Below are positions 12,565 through 25,400 of a DNA stretch of 64,000 bases, one piece after another. Within the stretch, counting starts at the first letter, position 1, and every line of letters begins with the position of its first letter. A model generated the notes under the pieces. That model was not told the origin of the DNA, did no database searches, and saw only the letters and a program-made list of their open reading frames with translations. The stretch lies in assembly GCA_009792885.1 (NCBI GenBank), contig WMCF01000015.1, positions 15,979,183 to 16,043,182 on the forward strand, written 5' to 3'. The position numbers were made by a program, and so were the translations under genes. Source of the DNA: Eremophila alpestris peregrina (lineage: Eukaryota; Chordata; Aves; Passeriformes; Alaudidae).

Positions 12565-14060
12565 CATGCTCAGCTGTGTACAGAATTCTGTCAATGTACT
12601 GTCTGAGTTTAGAGCCATGTGCAAGTTGTCTTGAGTGTTTGCTCTTTAGTGTCTGAGCTGCTGGCCAAAGGAAGAGGTATCTGCAAGACAGTGAGAAGAA
12701 TCTGGAAGTGATTCCAAGGCAAACTGGCTCCTGTGACCATGGTTTGTGCACGTGATTCAGTAGAGATGTGCACTGTTTTTCAGACTAAACCAAACATGGT
12801 GGAATACCTTCTGTCAACTGTTTCAGGGTTCTTGAATGTAAAGATCTGCAATGCAACTTTCTGCATCTGAGTCTCAAAGCACAGTGTTTTGTAAGAGTCA
12901 ATGAACAGGGTTTTTTTCTTCTGGATTTCCATAAAGGAAGGAAAAGAAAAATATTTCTGTAAAGGAAAGAAGTATTTCTGTAAGGGAAGATAAGCCAGAA
13001 CCAAGGGGCTTTTCCTGCTTTCCGAAATGTATACAATTTGATTGTAATAGCTTAAAGCTTCCAGTTAACTGGAAGTGTCACAAGATATCTTTGCTGGCTT
13101 TCAGGTTAGCAAAATAACTACTGCAGTATAAAATCCGTTTCTAGTTTTGAAACTTTTCTGTGTTTTAAGTCCTGAGATGTCTGCATAATTTTCTGAGAAT
13201 AATCCAGCTTCATTAGCAAGTGTGGTTGCCACAGTTGACAGTTTTGCAAAGCTTGAAGCAAGTTATTTTTTTCTTCCAATGTATAATTCTTGATTTCAGC
13301 ATAAGTGATTCTTTATCCCATTCATATGGAAATTGCAAGTAGGAATGAAGTTCAAATAAGTTCATGCCCATCTGCTGATCTTGCAGAGAAACTTTACATG
13401 CCTCTTTCATCCTTGGGAAGAACTATTGGCTGTTCAACACTGAGCAGTCAGGCTCTGTCATGTGGGTGCCTATGTGACAAGAACCAACCCCTCCAAAAGT
13501 CAAACTGCTTTCCTTCTTTAAAAAGACACCCAAGTCCAGAACTAGTGAACACTTTCATTGTACCAAAGAGGCTCAAGTTGCTGTTACATGCAAGGAAACA
13601 CTTGATGTAGAAATCAACCACAGCTTCTCTAAAACGTTACCTTTAGGCTTAAAGGTATATCAGAGCTTCAGAGCCATTAACTCAACAGTTATATCAAGTT
13701 AAGTGCTGTTGTTGAATTCCAGGAAAAAGGAATATGTGAGATGTGAGTCATAGGATGGATCTTGTGTGTTTACAGAGGGTAGTAAAGCAAGATCCATAGC
13801 TTTGGATTTTTGTGGCCTTGTGTTAATCTACACATTTTTCACAGAATCATGCATTCCACTTAAAGAAGTTTCTTTGTGATATTAAAATTGCTGTACTGAC
13901 TTAAAATTACTGAGTTTGAATTCACAAATAGATTTTTTAAATGCACAAGGCACTTTCTTTCCTAAGATAAAATATTTTCTATATATAGGGGTCTGCTGAT
14001 GTGCAGTGTTTTCCCTCATGACTGTTTCTGTGCTTTAATAAAAAGTTGTAAATATTTTGT
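12565..14060 (+). other. SLC25A30: SLC25A30 3' UTR (inferred)
   Basis: This is non-coding sequence after the TGA at 12562-12564. The first canonical AATAAA downstream is at 14037-14042, followed by T/GT-rich sequence suited to cleavage-factor binding. That implies a 3' UTR of about 1.5 kb. ATTAAA variants occur before (around 13879) and after it, so alternative ends are possible. The extent is inferred from signals only. Confidence 0.55.
14037..14042 (+). promoter_or_regulatory. SLC25A30: poly(A) signal, SLC25A30
   Basis: A canonical AATAAA hexamer is followed within 30 bases by a T-rich, TTTTGTATG-like element. It is the only AATAAA between the stop codon and the CR1 element that precedes COG3. 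Confidence 0.6.
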
Positions 14061-14640
14061 ATGCTATGTAAGCAAAGTATATGTTTTACATTTTCAAGCC
14101 TATTAAAAGCATTAAAATGTAAAGTGTGATGTCTTAGAACTGCTTTCAGTTTTGAAGTTTCAAATACTTCAAGGTGCTTAACAAAGGAAAGCTGTTGCTG
14201 TTGAACTTGTTCCATGTTATTGGTTATTTAGCCAAGGCATGCTAAAGATGTTTGCAGTTAAAAGCTTGTGTTCCTGTGCCTTGTGGCTGAATAACATGCA
14301 CTGACCTTAGGTTTGTGCTGTTCTTTGGTGTATCTTAACCAGCAAGACCATTTCCCCCTGTTACAGAAACTACTTGGTCTGAAACAGATCAATGATTTTT
14401 GTGTAGCAACAGAGTAAATTTATCACACTTGTAAGCAGAGTGGATTTTTTGAGATTGTGTGTGGTATGACAGATGTCATGGACTAACTCGGAGAGGGATG
14501 AGGAATCTGCCAGTTTGGAGTGACAGTAGCTGCACTGTACCAGTTCATCTGTGGGCTAGCTGGACAAGATGGACTGGGATTGACTGCTAAGCCCCAAAGG
14601 CAACAAAACAGTGAAAGAATAGTTCAGGACCTCTGCTGAG
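14061..14640. other. Intergenic spacer, SLC25A30 to CR1
   Basis: No coding potential or recognisable repeat was seen. AT-rich at first, it becomes more mixed after about 14480, where a badly decayed 5' extension of the adjoining CR1 may lie; I could not confirm this. Confidence 0.5.
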
Positions 14641-15215
14641 ACTATGAGTCAGAGTGTGCCCAGTTGGCAGAAAAGGCCAATGACACCCTGGGCTCTCTCA
14701 GCAATAGCGTGGCCAGCAGGAGCAGGGCAGGGATTGTGCCCTGTACTGGGCACTGGTGAAGCTGCATTTCAAGCCCCATAGTTTGGGAAGGACATTGAGG
14801 TACTGGAGTGGGTCTGGTGAAGTGTCTGGAGCACAGGTCCTGTGCAGAGGGGCTGGGAGAGCTGGGGGTGTTCAGCCTGGAGAAAAGGAGGCTCAGAGGG
14901 GACCTTATCACTCTCTACAACTGCCTGAAAGGAGGCTGTAGGCAGGTGGGGTCGTTATCTTCTTGGAAACCAGCGACAGGATGAGAGGACAAAGCCTCAA
15001 GTGGCACCAGGGGAGGTTTAGGTTAGACATCATGGGGCATTTCTTCTCGGAAAGGGTCATTAGAGGCTGGATTGGGATGGGGTGGAGTCACGGTCCCTGG
15101 AGGTGTTTAAGGAATGACTGGACGTGGCACTCAGTGCCATGTCTAGCTGACACGCTGCCGTTCAGTCACAGCTTGGCCCGGACGATGGCAGGTGTTTTCC
15201 AGGCGACTCTGTGAG
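14641..15215 (+). mobile_element. CR1 LINE, 5'-truncated, ends in COG3 promoter region
   Basis: The sequence follows the CR1 reverse-transcriptase tail and 3' UTR in order: a GTGCCCAGTTGGCAGAAAAG-like start; GTGGCCAGCAGGAGCAGGG; an AAGGACATTGAGGTACTGGA-like segment; TTCAGCCTGGAGAAAAGGAG; CTCTACAACTGCCTGAAAGG; CAGGGGAGGTTTAGGTTAGA; GGAGGTGTTTAAGGAATGAC; and a final CAGTCACAGCTTGG-like stretch closing in CGACTCTGTGA, the worn terminal repeat. Small deletions and stops leave no usable frame. It lies in the same orientation as COG3, and its 3' end merges into the CpG island about 220 bp before the COG3 start codon. Confidence 0.88.
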
Positions 15216-15216
15216 C

Positions 15217-15800
15217 CTGGGGCTGCACCTGGGGCCGCGTTCCTCCCAGGCGCCAGGGGGCGCCATCCCGGCCGGCCGCCCCTCGTGACGCACTTCTCTG
15301 CCCCGTGCCCATGACGCCACTGCCACGCGACGCGGCGCGGCGCGCTCCGAGCCTCCCCCGGAAGCGCCGCCCCGCTCCCGGCGTTCCGCCGCGCTCCTGG
15401 CCCGTGCCGGCCCGGCCGCCCGTCCCGCCGCCGGCAGCATGCTGGAGCCGCCGCCCGCGGAGCCGCCGCCCGCGGGCAGGGACGTGCGGGACCGCCTCAG
15501 TCTCTGGGACCGCCGCCCGCAGCCCACCGCGCCGCTCAGCGACCGCCAGACCGACTCGGTGCTGGAGCTGAAGGCGGCGGCCGAAAACCTGCCGGTGCCT
15601 GCCGAGGTGAGGCGGCGGCGCTGCCCGGCCCGGAGGGGCGGAAGGCGGGAGCGAGGGCGGGACTGGCCGCGGTGCCACGTCGTCAGGCGGACGCGGTGAT
15701 GGCCTGCGGAGCCGCGGCCGCTCCCGGGCTTTAGGGGGCTCGGCGGCGTTTCGCGTTCTGGGTCGCGCCCGCAGCCGCGTCCCCGGCCTCCCTCCCTCCC
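15217..15800 (+). promoter_or_regulatory. COG3: CpG-island promoter of COG3
   Basis: This very CpG-dense block spans the COG3 first exon. There is no TATA box. Visible candidate sites are a CTCF-like motif (15250-15263), two TGACGC half-CRE-like motifs (from 15286 and 15312) and an ETS-type CCGGAAG (15358-15364) followed by GC boxes. An ETS site close to the start of a TATA-less CpG-island gene is typical of housekeeping transcription. The exact transcription start is not determinable; I infer about 15340-15420. A long antisense open frame over this island is a composition artefact. Confidence 0.75.
15250..15263 (+). promoter_or_regulatory. Candidate CTCF site
   Basis: GCGCCAGGGGGCGC matches the CTCF core CCACCAGGGGGCGC at 12 of 14 positions, including the whole CAGGGGGCGC block. 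It sits between the CR1 3' end and the COG3 start. Occupancy is inferred, not shown; GC-rich islands produce such matches by chance more often than AT-rich DNA does. Confidence 0.5.
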
Positions 15801-16428
15801 TCCGGAGGGCTCGCTCTTCCGGGAGCCTGCCCGGGGAGCCTCATGCCGCCCTGGCTGGCTGGGGTTTGTTGCAGCGGTGGGAGCTTTGCCCTGAGAATCC
15901 ACGGGCTTTCTCTGCCTGCCCTCGCTGCTTCCCTCAGTCCACCAGCATTTGTCCTCTTGAAGTTGGGAGTTATAGTGAAATTCATTCTTTTGGTCCGCTT
16001 AAATTGATCCTTACCAATGCACAGCTGCTGGCGCCAGCGTTATTTCCTGGTACCAACTGTTTCCTCGAACGAACTGAGGAAAGCCGGGAGTAGTGGTAGA
16101 AAGCTTAGTAATTTGTCAGCACCATAGAAGGACACACTGTATAAAACTCCATAATCTGACAAGGTGATTATTTATGAACACTCCCTTGGCAAAAAAAAAT
16201 ATGAACACTCCCTCTACAAAGAGAGGTGGAACAGAATGCTTGCATTCCTAACTGCACTTTTCCCGAGAGGGTTTGTATTTAAACAAGGATCGTAGTGCAA
16301 GATACAGTGCCATAAAATCAACAAAGCTTGCTCTCAGCAAGTATCTGAAAGCTCACAAGTTCAAAAGGGAGAGTGTAAAGCAATTCCTTCCTCAAATGCA
16401 CCTGTTTCATTTAATCCTTCCCGGTTTC

Positions 16429-16460
<32 letters not shown>

Positions 16461-19400
16461 TGTTAGCAGTATGCAAAAAGTAAATATTGGCAGGCATTCA
16501 AAGTGATTGTAGAAGGATGTCCTGCTATCAGAGGATGTTCTTAAGTATCTAAACCAGCTTTGCAACAAAGCAGGTACTCTATTTGCCAGTGAGGACAAGA
16601 GCAAAGCCAAGACATTGAGTTCTTCAGGGAACTGGGACAGTGGTGTCTCAGCTGTCCTGAAACAGTGGGCTGTGGTGGATTCACCTTTCCCTCTGCATTA
16701 GACACAGAGAAACCCTGGCTCCCCTGCTGGGGGCAGCCCTCCTTCGGGGGGGCAGGGCAGAGAGGTGTGTGGAAGTTGGACAATATATGTCAATCTGCTT
16801 TTTCTCAAATAGTTGAAATCCTGATGTTTCTTCTTGTGATGGACTAATATTACCTGGCAGGGAATATTTTACCAAGCAAGTTGTTTTCTAGAGAGATGCC
16901 AATTTGTAGTTAGGCAGTGCTTTCTGGTTTTACCCTACTGATGTTCTCTGAAAATACACAATTTGTCATCATGTAATTAAAGAGGGTATTATATTAGTTA
17001 AGTGTAGATAACAGTATTTTTTTCTGAATTGATTTCTTACATATAGGCTTATTAACAGTCTCTAGTAATACTTAAATACAGTTAATCTCAAGTTAATTTT
17101 TTCCATGTTTTTCTCACTTAAACAAAATAATTGTGGCTAAAAAATAATTCCTGTTCAGCAGAGCTATTCGTTGTCTTCTGAATAAATTATGGCAGCAGTC
17201 TTGAATTTTTCCTGAATGCCTGGCAAAAAAAACCCTGACAGTTCCTGTGTGGTGTTTCTAAATGTACGGATGTAGTTGTTGGTGTAATGGTTGGACTCAG
17301 TGATCTCAGAGGTTTTTTCTAAACTTAATGATTCTGTGATTATAATATTGATAGATAAAATGTCCATTGCATTTTTTTCTTCAAAAGTAGATGCCTGTAA
17401 TTTTCTCCCCTTACTCCTTTGGATTGCTTTGTAGTTGAGCTGCACATACAAATTCTCAGTGAGTTGCTCTCTGACCAAAGTTTGTGGTGTTCTGTGAGCA
17501 GCTTCCCATTGAGGACTTGTGCAGCCTGACGTCGCAGTCACTGCCCGTTCTGCTGACAGCTGCAGTGCCAGACTCCACTGAGGATGTCCTTCTGAAGGGG
17601 TTTGCTACACTGGGGATGGAGGATGAAAGAATTGAAACAGCACAGCAGGTAAGTGAGTGACCTCCAAGATGCAGTAATCTTCGGAGAATTCTGTGTGTCT
17701 CACCTAGCTTTTGGTGGGTTTGCTAAATCTTTTGGGCTTAAGATGCATAGGGAGATCTGGGTGGGGGAAATATCACTGAAGTCTTAGCTCTGAAGTGGCT
17801 TTTTGTATTTGGAGTGGAATCCAATGTGGGAATAAGGGACCTCTTCAGTAAAGTGGTGTTGCTCTTGAAGTAGAAGAACCCCCAGTATCTAATGTGATAC
17901 CCTTGTTCTTGTGCAAATAAAGCCAGATGAAATTCAGTCTTTCCCATTTTAACTCAGTGAAGGAATAGAATGGAGTATTTCAGTTGGAAGGGACCCACAG
18001 TGAGGAATTTGTTCCTTAGATTAATAACTGAATTCTGAAACATCTCTGTTTTTAACAAAAGCTCATCTTCATTTCATAGATTTGATTTTTTTTAATTGTT
18101 TGCATGTGATATCTATCTTGTTCACACCATAAAATCTCTTCTAGTTCTTCTCCTGGTTTGCTCAGGTGCAAACACAGATGGATCAAGATGAAGGTGCCAA
18201 GTATAGGTACGTGCTCTTCCTCAGTTCTTTTCACTATTAGCAGTTCCACCCTTAAAGGACTTCATCTTGTCCATTAATGTTAGCATGTGTTCACATTCAG
18301 CTGGTGGGGAATGGGGGAATGTGTTGGAGCAGCTGAAGCTTTCCAAGGCTGTGTGCCTCACTCCCGAAGGCCATTGCCCAGGTGGCAGAGTAGTTAAAGG
18401 GGACACAGATTTCCTTCTGAACTGCCCAGTATATTTAGATAGATGGAAATTAGTTCTAGCTTACAGACAGGGCTGTAGATAAAGTCAAATTAAGAGCTTT
18501 CCTATGATTTTTCAATTGCTGATGCAATTGGAATGGTATACTCTGAGGGGTGAGACTGTGTAAGCAGATGTGGCTGGTGGTCATTTTCTGTTCTCACCAT
18601 TTGGCTCACCAGTGACTATGGTTGTCATTCTGTATCTGCATTCCCTGCATTCCTTGACACTTTGCTCAACTCCAGTTTTGAGTCTTGCCATTCTCATCTG
18701 CTTTTGTGTAACTGACTTTCCCATCAGGCTCAGAAGAACCCCTTCTCACTGACTTTGACAGTTACTGCTTGGGAGTCTAAGTACAGCTGAATGGTTTAGC
18801 TAGATCTGCTGATGCTTTCATGGAAACTGGCTTCTGTCTTGAGACTTCACAAACCTGTCCTTGGCCACAAAGATGCTGCTGTATTCCCTCTTCCATGTTT
18901 CCTCTGCTTTCCTTTGGGCTGTTTCTTTCTCTTTTGCTCTGACATTTGAGGACATGACTTTTCTTAAAAGCAGAGGGTGAGGCATACACTGATCCCGTGA
19001 TCTGATCATTAAGAACCTGAAAATAGTAGCAGGTTTACACTTTGTCTTTTGGCACGTTCATAATGGTGCACACAGGTGCTCAAGTGGGCCATGGATGCAC
19101 AGTGGTTTGTAGGGTGGACAGTTTGTTACTGTCTGCAGGAGGCCAAAGGTGCAGGAGGAAAATAAGTAAGTGCTTTGCCTGTTGCTTATGGATACAGGGA
19201 ATTGTTTTACTGTAGCCTTATAAGTGGTAAAGTAGAACTCACAAGTTTTAGCTGACATTGATGAGTAATTGATTTTTAATATGCTTAGATAAGCTGAATG
19301 CTTGACATAATACTTAGTTATTATTTAGAGTTTTTGTCTGCATTGAGAGCCTTAGACATATCTGGTGGTATTAGACACCGGATCTATTTCATCTAAGCCT

Positions 19401-22400
19401 ATTTCAAGCCTCACAGTAAGTTTTGAATCCTCTAGATAATATCAGCTACTTCAGGAGAGAAAAAGTAATTTCTAAGTGGAAACTGAACATTATAAAGAAG
19501 ACACCCAAATTAACACCCCTGTTGGGAACAAGGCAGGTAGAATTTGGCTGCTTGCAGAAGTCAGTGTGTTTGTGGTGCCCATTTAGACAGTATTCACATG
19601 CCCCAGAGCAGCTGTGGTGCAAGCTGCTGCTTTCTAGGTAGGCTTGCTATAAGGAATGTCAGGGAAATGGAGTGGCTATTCCAAACCCTTCTGCTCTGTT
19701 ATTTTTGAGGTGATGAAACATGTGCTTATTGTGCACTCTTGCTTGTTGCAAGTGATCTCTTATTCCTGGCGAGAGAAAAGTGGTGGCAGTGTCCTTGCAG
19801 GCAGCTGGATTTGCAAATACAGAAAGGGAATTTTTACTTCTGTTATCTGTTGATTCTCTTTTTTCTAGACAGATGAGGGATTACTTGTCTGGCTTTCAGG
19901 AGCAGTGTGATGCTATCTTGAATGATGTGAATAGTGCCCTTCAGCACCTGGAGTCACTGCAAAAACAGTATCTTTTTGTGTCCACAAAGACAGGAACGCT
20001 GCATGAGGCCTGTGAACAGCTTTTGAAAGAGCAGGTAATCTTTGATGGAAGGATTACTGGGAACTGCTAAGACATCTTAAATGAAAGTTTCTTTTTCTTG
20101 AACTGGGAAAATACGTGAGCTGTGCTAACAATCCATCCATTTGCTTTGGACCTAATTTTTTGGGTGTGTTTCACTTGCAACTGGGGTGTCAGGCTCTTCA
20201 GTAAAATGTTCAGTATGTGCTTTAATGAAAAGCTATCTGAGGGCAGCTTTTGTAACTGATGCCTGACAAGTGCAAACTGTATTGGAATTAATAATTCATA
20301 TCACTTGCAGAAGTATTTTGAGCTGGTTGCTGCAAGATCCTTAAAGTTGGGAGTTTATTTCCCACATACTTTCTTTTTCCTGATGAACTGCTGCACAGTG
20401 GTACAACAAATTTTTTTTTAATAGTCAGACTGGATAAGAGAGAACTTTTTAAAACTCCAAAGCCTGAGATACAGGATTCCTACAATTCTCCATAATACTG
20501 ATGGCACCACTGCTGTTTGTATGCAGCATTGTCTGTGGGACACTGACAAAACTGTAGTATATATTATTTTAAATACACTGCTGAAAAGAATGTGTCAGTC
20601 TCTGGCAAGAGAGCACTTTTCTGCATCTTTTGTTCTACTTAATTAGTTGTAAGTTACTTGGAGCTGTTTAACAGTGATGTGTGCTGAGAGCTGAAAGGAA
20701 GGCATAATAATTTTATACACAAATGTGTATGTATATATATATTTAAGCTACATGCTAGGTTGATGATTTTCTTTTATTTAATGTTTCTTTAATAGTCAGA
20801 ACTTGTTGACCTGGCTGAAAACATCCAGCAGAAACTTTCTTACTTTAATGAGCTGGAAAACATCAACACTGTGAGTATTATTTCATTGTTAATACTCTTA
20901 AAAAATGAAAATGTAGCAATCTTTTGAACTTACTCACCAACAGTAATGTGCTTAGGCTCCTTACAATGATGCTTTGTTTTGTTTTCCAAAGAAATTGAAT
21001 TCCCCTACGCTGTCTGTGAACAGTGAAGGATTCATTCCCATGCTGGCTAAGCTTGATGATTGTATTGCATACATTTCATCACATGTAAGTCATTCTGTAT
21101 AAATTTTAGCTAAAATGTCACAACTATGTGTTCATACTTTTTAATGTTTTCTTCCTATAAAAAGTTTTCTCTGCAAAGTACAGGAAGAAGTTAAGGATGG
21201 TGCTTTTTAAACTTAAGGAATTTTTATTGAAGATACTTATTATTCTGCTTAATTTTTGTAAAGTACTGCTTTTAGTTTGTACAAGCTAGCTAGTTATTTG
21301 AGTATTTTAAGTTTTGATAAATTTTGGACTCTTACTATTTCTATTTAAAATGGATTTTTTTTCTTTCTTCCTTTCAGCCAAATTTTAAAGACTATCCTGT
21401 ATATTTGACTAAGTTTAAACAATGCCTTTCTAAAGCTATGCACCTTATCAAGACATACACTGTGAATACACTACAGAACCTCACAACCCAGTTAATGAAA
21501 AGGGTAAGGTGAATCAGTATGTGGGAAGTGGAGCTGTACTGAAATGTCTGTTATAACATCAAACTGTTCTCTTTTTATTTTTTTGAGGGTGGGATGTGTC
21601 AGCAGTTTTTTGTGAAAATAGGTCAGTGCTATAGTGTTTGTGTAGATTGTCCAATACTCTGCCAAATACAACAGAGACTTGAAATATTTAAAAGTAATAA
21701 TAATTAAAAAATGATGGAAATGGAAGAAGGTGATGTTGGTGAATTGAGGTAGGTGAGCAGTACGCTAGTGAAGGCCAGGGATGGATGAAGGACTGTGTTA
21801 GAGACACCAGATGGCCAGACATTTTGCTTTCCTGAACCAGAGTGTGCACTGGAGCTCTGAACTGCTGCTGGTCTGTTGCCAAATGAGGAAGGTGCAAGAG
21901 AAATTCAGGTACTGTGGTGTTTTGTTTTGGAAGTGGATTGCTTTGGAGACAGAGAGAGATTGAAGGAAATACTTGAAAAAAGTATACAGGAGCTGGGTGT
22001 TATAGGATGGTAATTGTGAAGCACAACTCAAAGTTCATGCCATGATCATTTCAGTATTCTTGGGTGTTCTTGGTCATGGAAAGGTTCATTTATTCTGCAG
22101 TGGTTTGTGTAGCTGCAGATGACAACTGTGCCAGGCTCCTATTAGTTTTGCCAGTATTTTATGTTTAATTTTAAAATGTTGATGGTGATGCAAGAGTGTC
22201 CTAGGGAAGAGACACCCTGTCCCAGGTGTTTACTCCCCCTCACTGCAGTGAGATTTAGGCATAAATGCGAGCAGGGAGGTTTTTTGGTCTCATTAAAATG
22301 TTGATAGTCTCATGCTGCAATATTCCGGCAGAGCAGAAGGGAGAGGGGAATGTCTCTTCCTACGCACTTTGATTCTTTCTCCAAATAATTGTTATGTACC

Positions 22401-25400
22401 TTGTGCTTAGTTCTATTACAGGCAAACTTGGTGTCCTGAGGGATAATCAGTGAAACTGAGAGATGCTAGAATTGAGAACCGGCACACCTAAAAGAAGAGA
22501 ATTTTAGGCAGTGTTCATAGAAACTTGTGGAAGGGTACTCCTGGAGGGAAGATCTTGGTTAAGTGGCATTGAACATCTTTCATGTTCGGTAGAAAACTGG
22601 GTTTTATTAAATAAAAAGAGCTATCATAGCTTGGCTTGTTGCCAATGGATTGCCCTGATTGAGCTGAATTTAAACAAAGTTTAACATCTCTGATAATAAG
22701 CATGTCTACAGAAAGAAGTGTGTAACCTAATTTCTGGATTTGAATTGCTGCTTAGGAGTTTTAAGTCAGGAAGGATACATCTTTTAAGAGCTGGATGACC
22801 TTTTCCTTCCCATGTACATGGGGGTTTTGTGGATATTTTGTATACTTTGAAAAATCAAATGGCTCCTTCTGCTAGAAGTGCAGTACTGGGCCAGTGTTTT
22901 TTAGTTGTGATCAAGTGTTGAGTTTTCCTATTGTAACAGAACAGGACTGTCAGGACTGGAAAGGGACTGAGATCTGGATGTTCTTTGGTGATGCACACAC
23001 ATGAGTGGAGGTTTTGATACATGTCTGTAGAAGGATGATGAGGTTGCTCACAGGGGTGAAAATGAAGGTGGGGGTGGTGGATTTCCTGTCCCCATCATGT
23101 TTCTAAAGAAGACCATCTCTCCTCTCTTGCTTCAGTAGGGGTAAGGGGAAGAAAGCTTGGTGTGTAAATTTGGTCTCTGCTCTCCTTTGTTGGTGCTAGC
23201 ATTTGTCTAAGTTCAAGGTCTCTGCCTCGCTGGGCTGGGGAGCTGTGGGGGGAGCTGCCTCAAGACTTGATATTCTGGTTGGAGCTTGAATACAAGCTGA
23301 AACTTAGCTTCTCTGCCTTGGGACCAGCAGATAAAAGGGAAATTTTTTCCATTTAATACTATGTATTAAGGACCAACAATCAGTACTGCTCTGGCAGGTC
23401 CAGAGAAAATTTTCTGTAATGGAGAATGTCATAATTACTGAATATGTTCCTTTTCCTGTAGAGGCTGTTGGATGAAATTTTGGGTTGGGTTTTGTTCTTC
23501 CATCTGACTTTGAGTTCTGAAACCAGCATGCCTTTGTTGGTGGGAAGTGGCAAAGAGCTGTTCCACTGGAAGCATAAGCATAAAGAACCCTGTTTTAGAG
23601 CCTAATTATCTCAGCTGTTATACACTAGAAGCCAAATACAGTATTGTGCTTTTTAACCAATTACTCATCTCTTCTCTCAGGATCCTTCAGCTGTGCCAAA
23701 TTCTGACAATGCCTTCACGCTGTTTTATGTGAAATTCAGAGCAGCTGCTCCCAAAGTCAGAGTAAGTAGTTGGTAACGAACTTTTTAAAAGGAAGTTATG
23801 AAAATGAGGCTTGAATTTATTACTGTGAATGCAAGGACTGCATATTGTGCAAGTGTGAATGTCCAAAGATTGCATATTGTATTAATGGAAAAATACTATA
23901 AGCTCTTTCCCAATTACTACAAAAAAAGTAATTTACTGATAATACTTATTTCTCTTTGTTTTTTTTGAGTAGACTCTTATTGAACAAGTAGAGCAAAGAT
24001 CTGAAAAAATGCCAGAGTGAGTATGTCTACATAATTTATCTTCAACAGTTTTAAGTTTTGCAAATATTTACTTTTGTTTAAGTACTGTTAAACACATTAT
24101 TTGTTTGAAAGAAAGTTTTAAAAATTGAAATTGCATAGATCTAAAGAGGGTGTTAGAATGCATTTTATGTGTGCCAGAAAATGATCTTCAGGATGCAGTT
24201 ACTGTTTGAATGTCTTGGCTAGGTACCAGCAAGTTCTCAATGAAATCCATCAATGTTACCTCGACCAGCGGGAGCTTCTGCTTGGCCCAAGTATCGCCAG
24301 CACTGTTACAGAATTAACCAGTCAGAATAACAGAGATCACTGTGCTCTGGTAGGTAAAGTAGTCATGTGTTGTGTGGGTTTTGTTATGTTTTGATCCCCT
24401 CTCACCCAGGTAAAATGAATTTACTTAATTCAGCCATTTACATGCAGAATTGTTACTGTTGTCTGTGAGTCTGAATCATTAACATTCTGCTGTGGATAGG
24501 GCCAAAGCTGGCCTGTTGTTTCTTTTTAGGGCAGCTGACAAGCAATTGCAAGTTCCCATATGAAGCTATGTTGAGAATAAGAAGTTCTTTTAACACAGCA
24601 ATCTTATTCTGAGGGTGAAAAACAAATGCACCTGTGTAAACAAGAAGCTTTGTCCCATGAGAAACCACAAAGGAAAAATGTAAACATATCTAGAGAGAGA
24701 AAATTTTATAGACACACACAATAGCTCTTACAGACCAATGAACTGAGTTTCACTGTATTGCTGACCAATTAAGTTTGAGATAGCACCTTCTGATATTTCC
24801 TATAAATATGAGCTTTGTGAATAAAGTTTGGAACCTTCTGAAAATTTTACCGGGTCACTGTGTATGTTGTGTTCACCTCAACAATGACATTCTGCTAATA
24901 TTTTCAAGCCATACATGTTTTGTTTCTGTAAAAACTCCAGCCTGTTACAAACCTCACAGAGGGGGAAAAAAAGAAACATAAAATATGGTTACTTAAATTT
25001 CAGAAACAAAAAAAGAGCACAAGTTGTACAATGAGCTTTTGTTTGGCTAGTAAGATCTTCTTAGCCCATAGTCTTAGACTTCATCTCATTACTTTTGAAT
25101 TTTACAAAGCTTCAGTTTAATCATAGCTGTAATAATCACAACACAATATATAATATATAGTAATAATACCTGTAATATCTCTTGTGATACTGATGCAAGG
25201 AAAATAATTTAATAACCAATATTTGTATTTCTGTGAATACAGGTACGAAGTGGTTGTGCCTTTATGGTCCATGTATGCCAGGATGAACACCAGCTTTACA
25301 ATGAGTTCTTCACAAAACCAACACCAAAACTGGAGTAGGTGGTACATGCTGGTTTTGTTTTACTGCATGTTGTATTTAGTGTGTTGTGATGTAGCAGACA

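Noticed and set aside
15162..15902. 246-codon minus-strand open frame over the COG3 CpG island
   Set aside because: Its Arg/Pro/Gly/Ala-rich content follows GC composition. It overlaps the CR1 3' end and the COG3 first exon and resembles no family.
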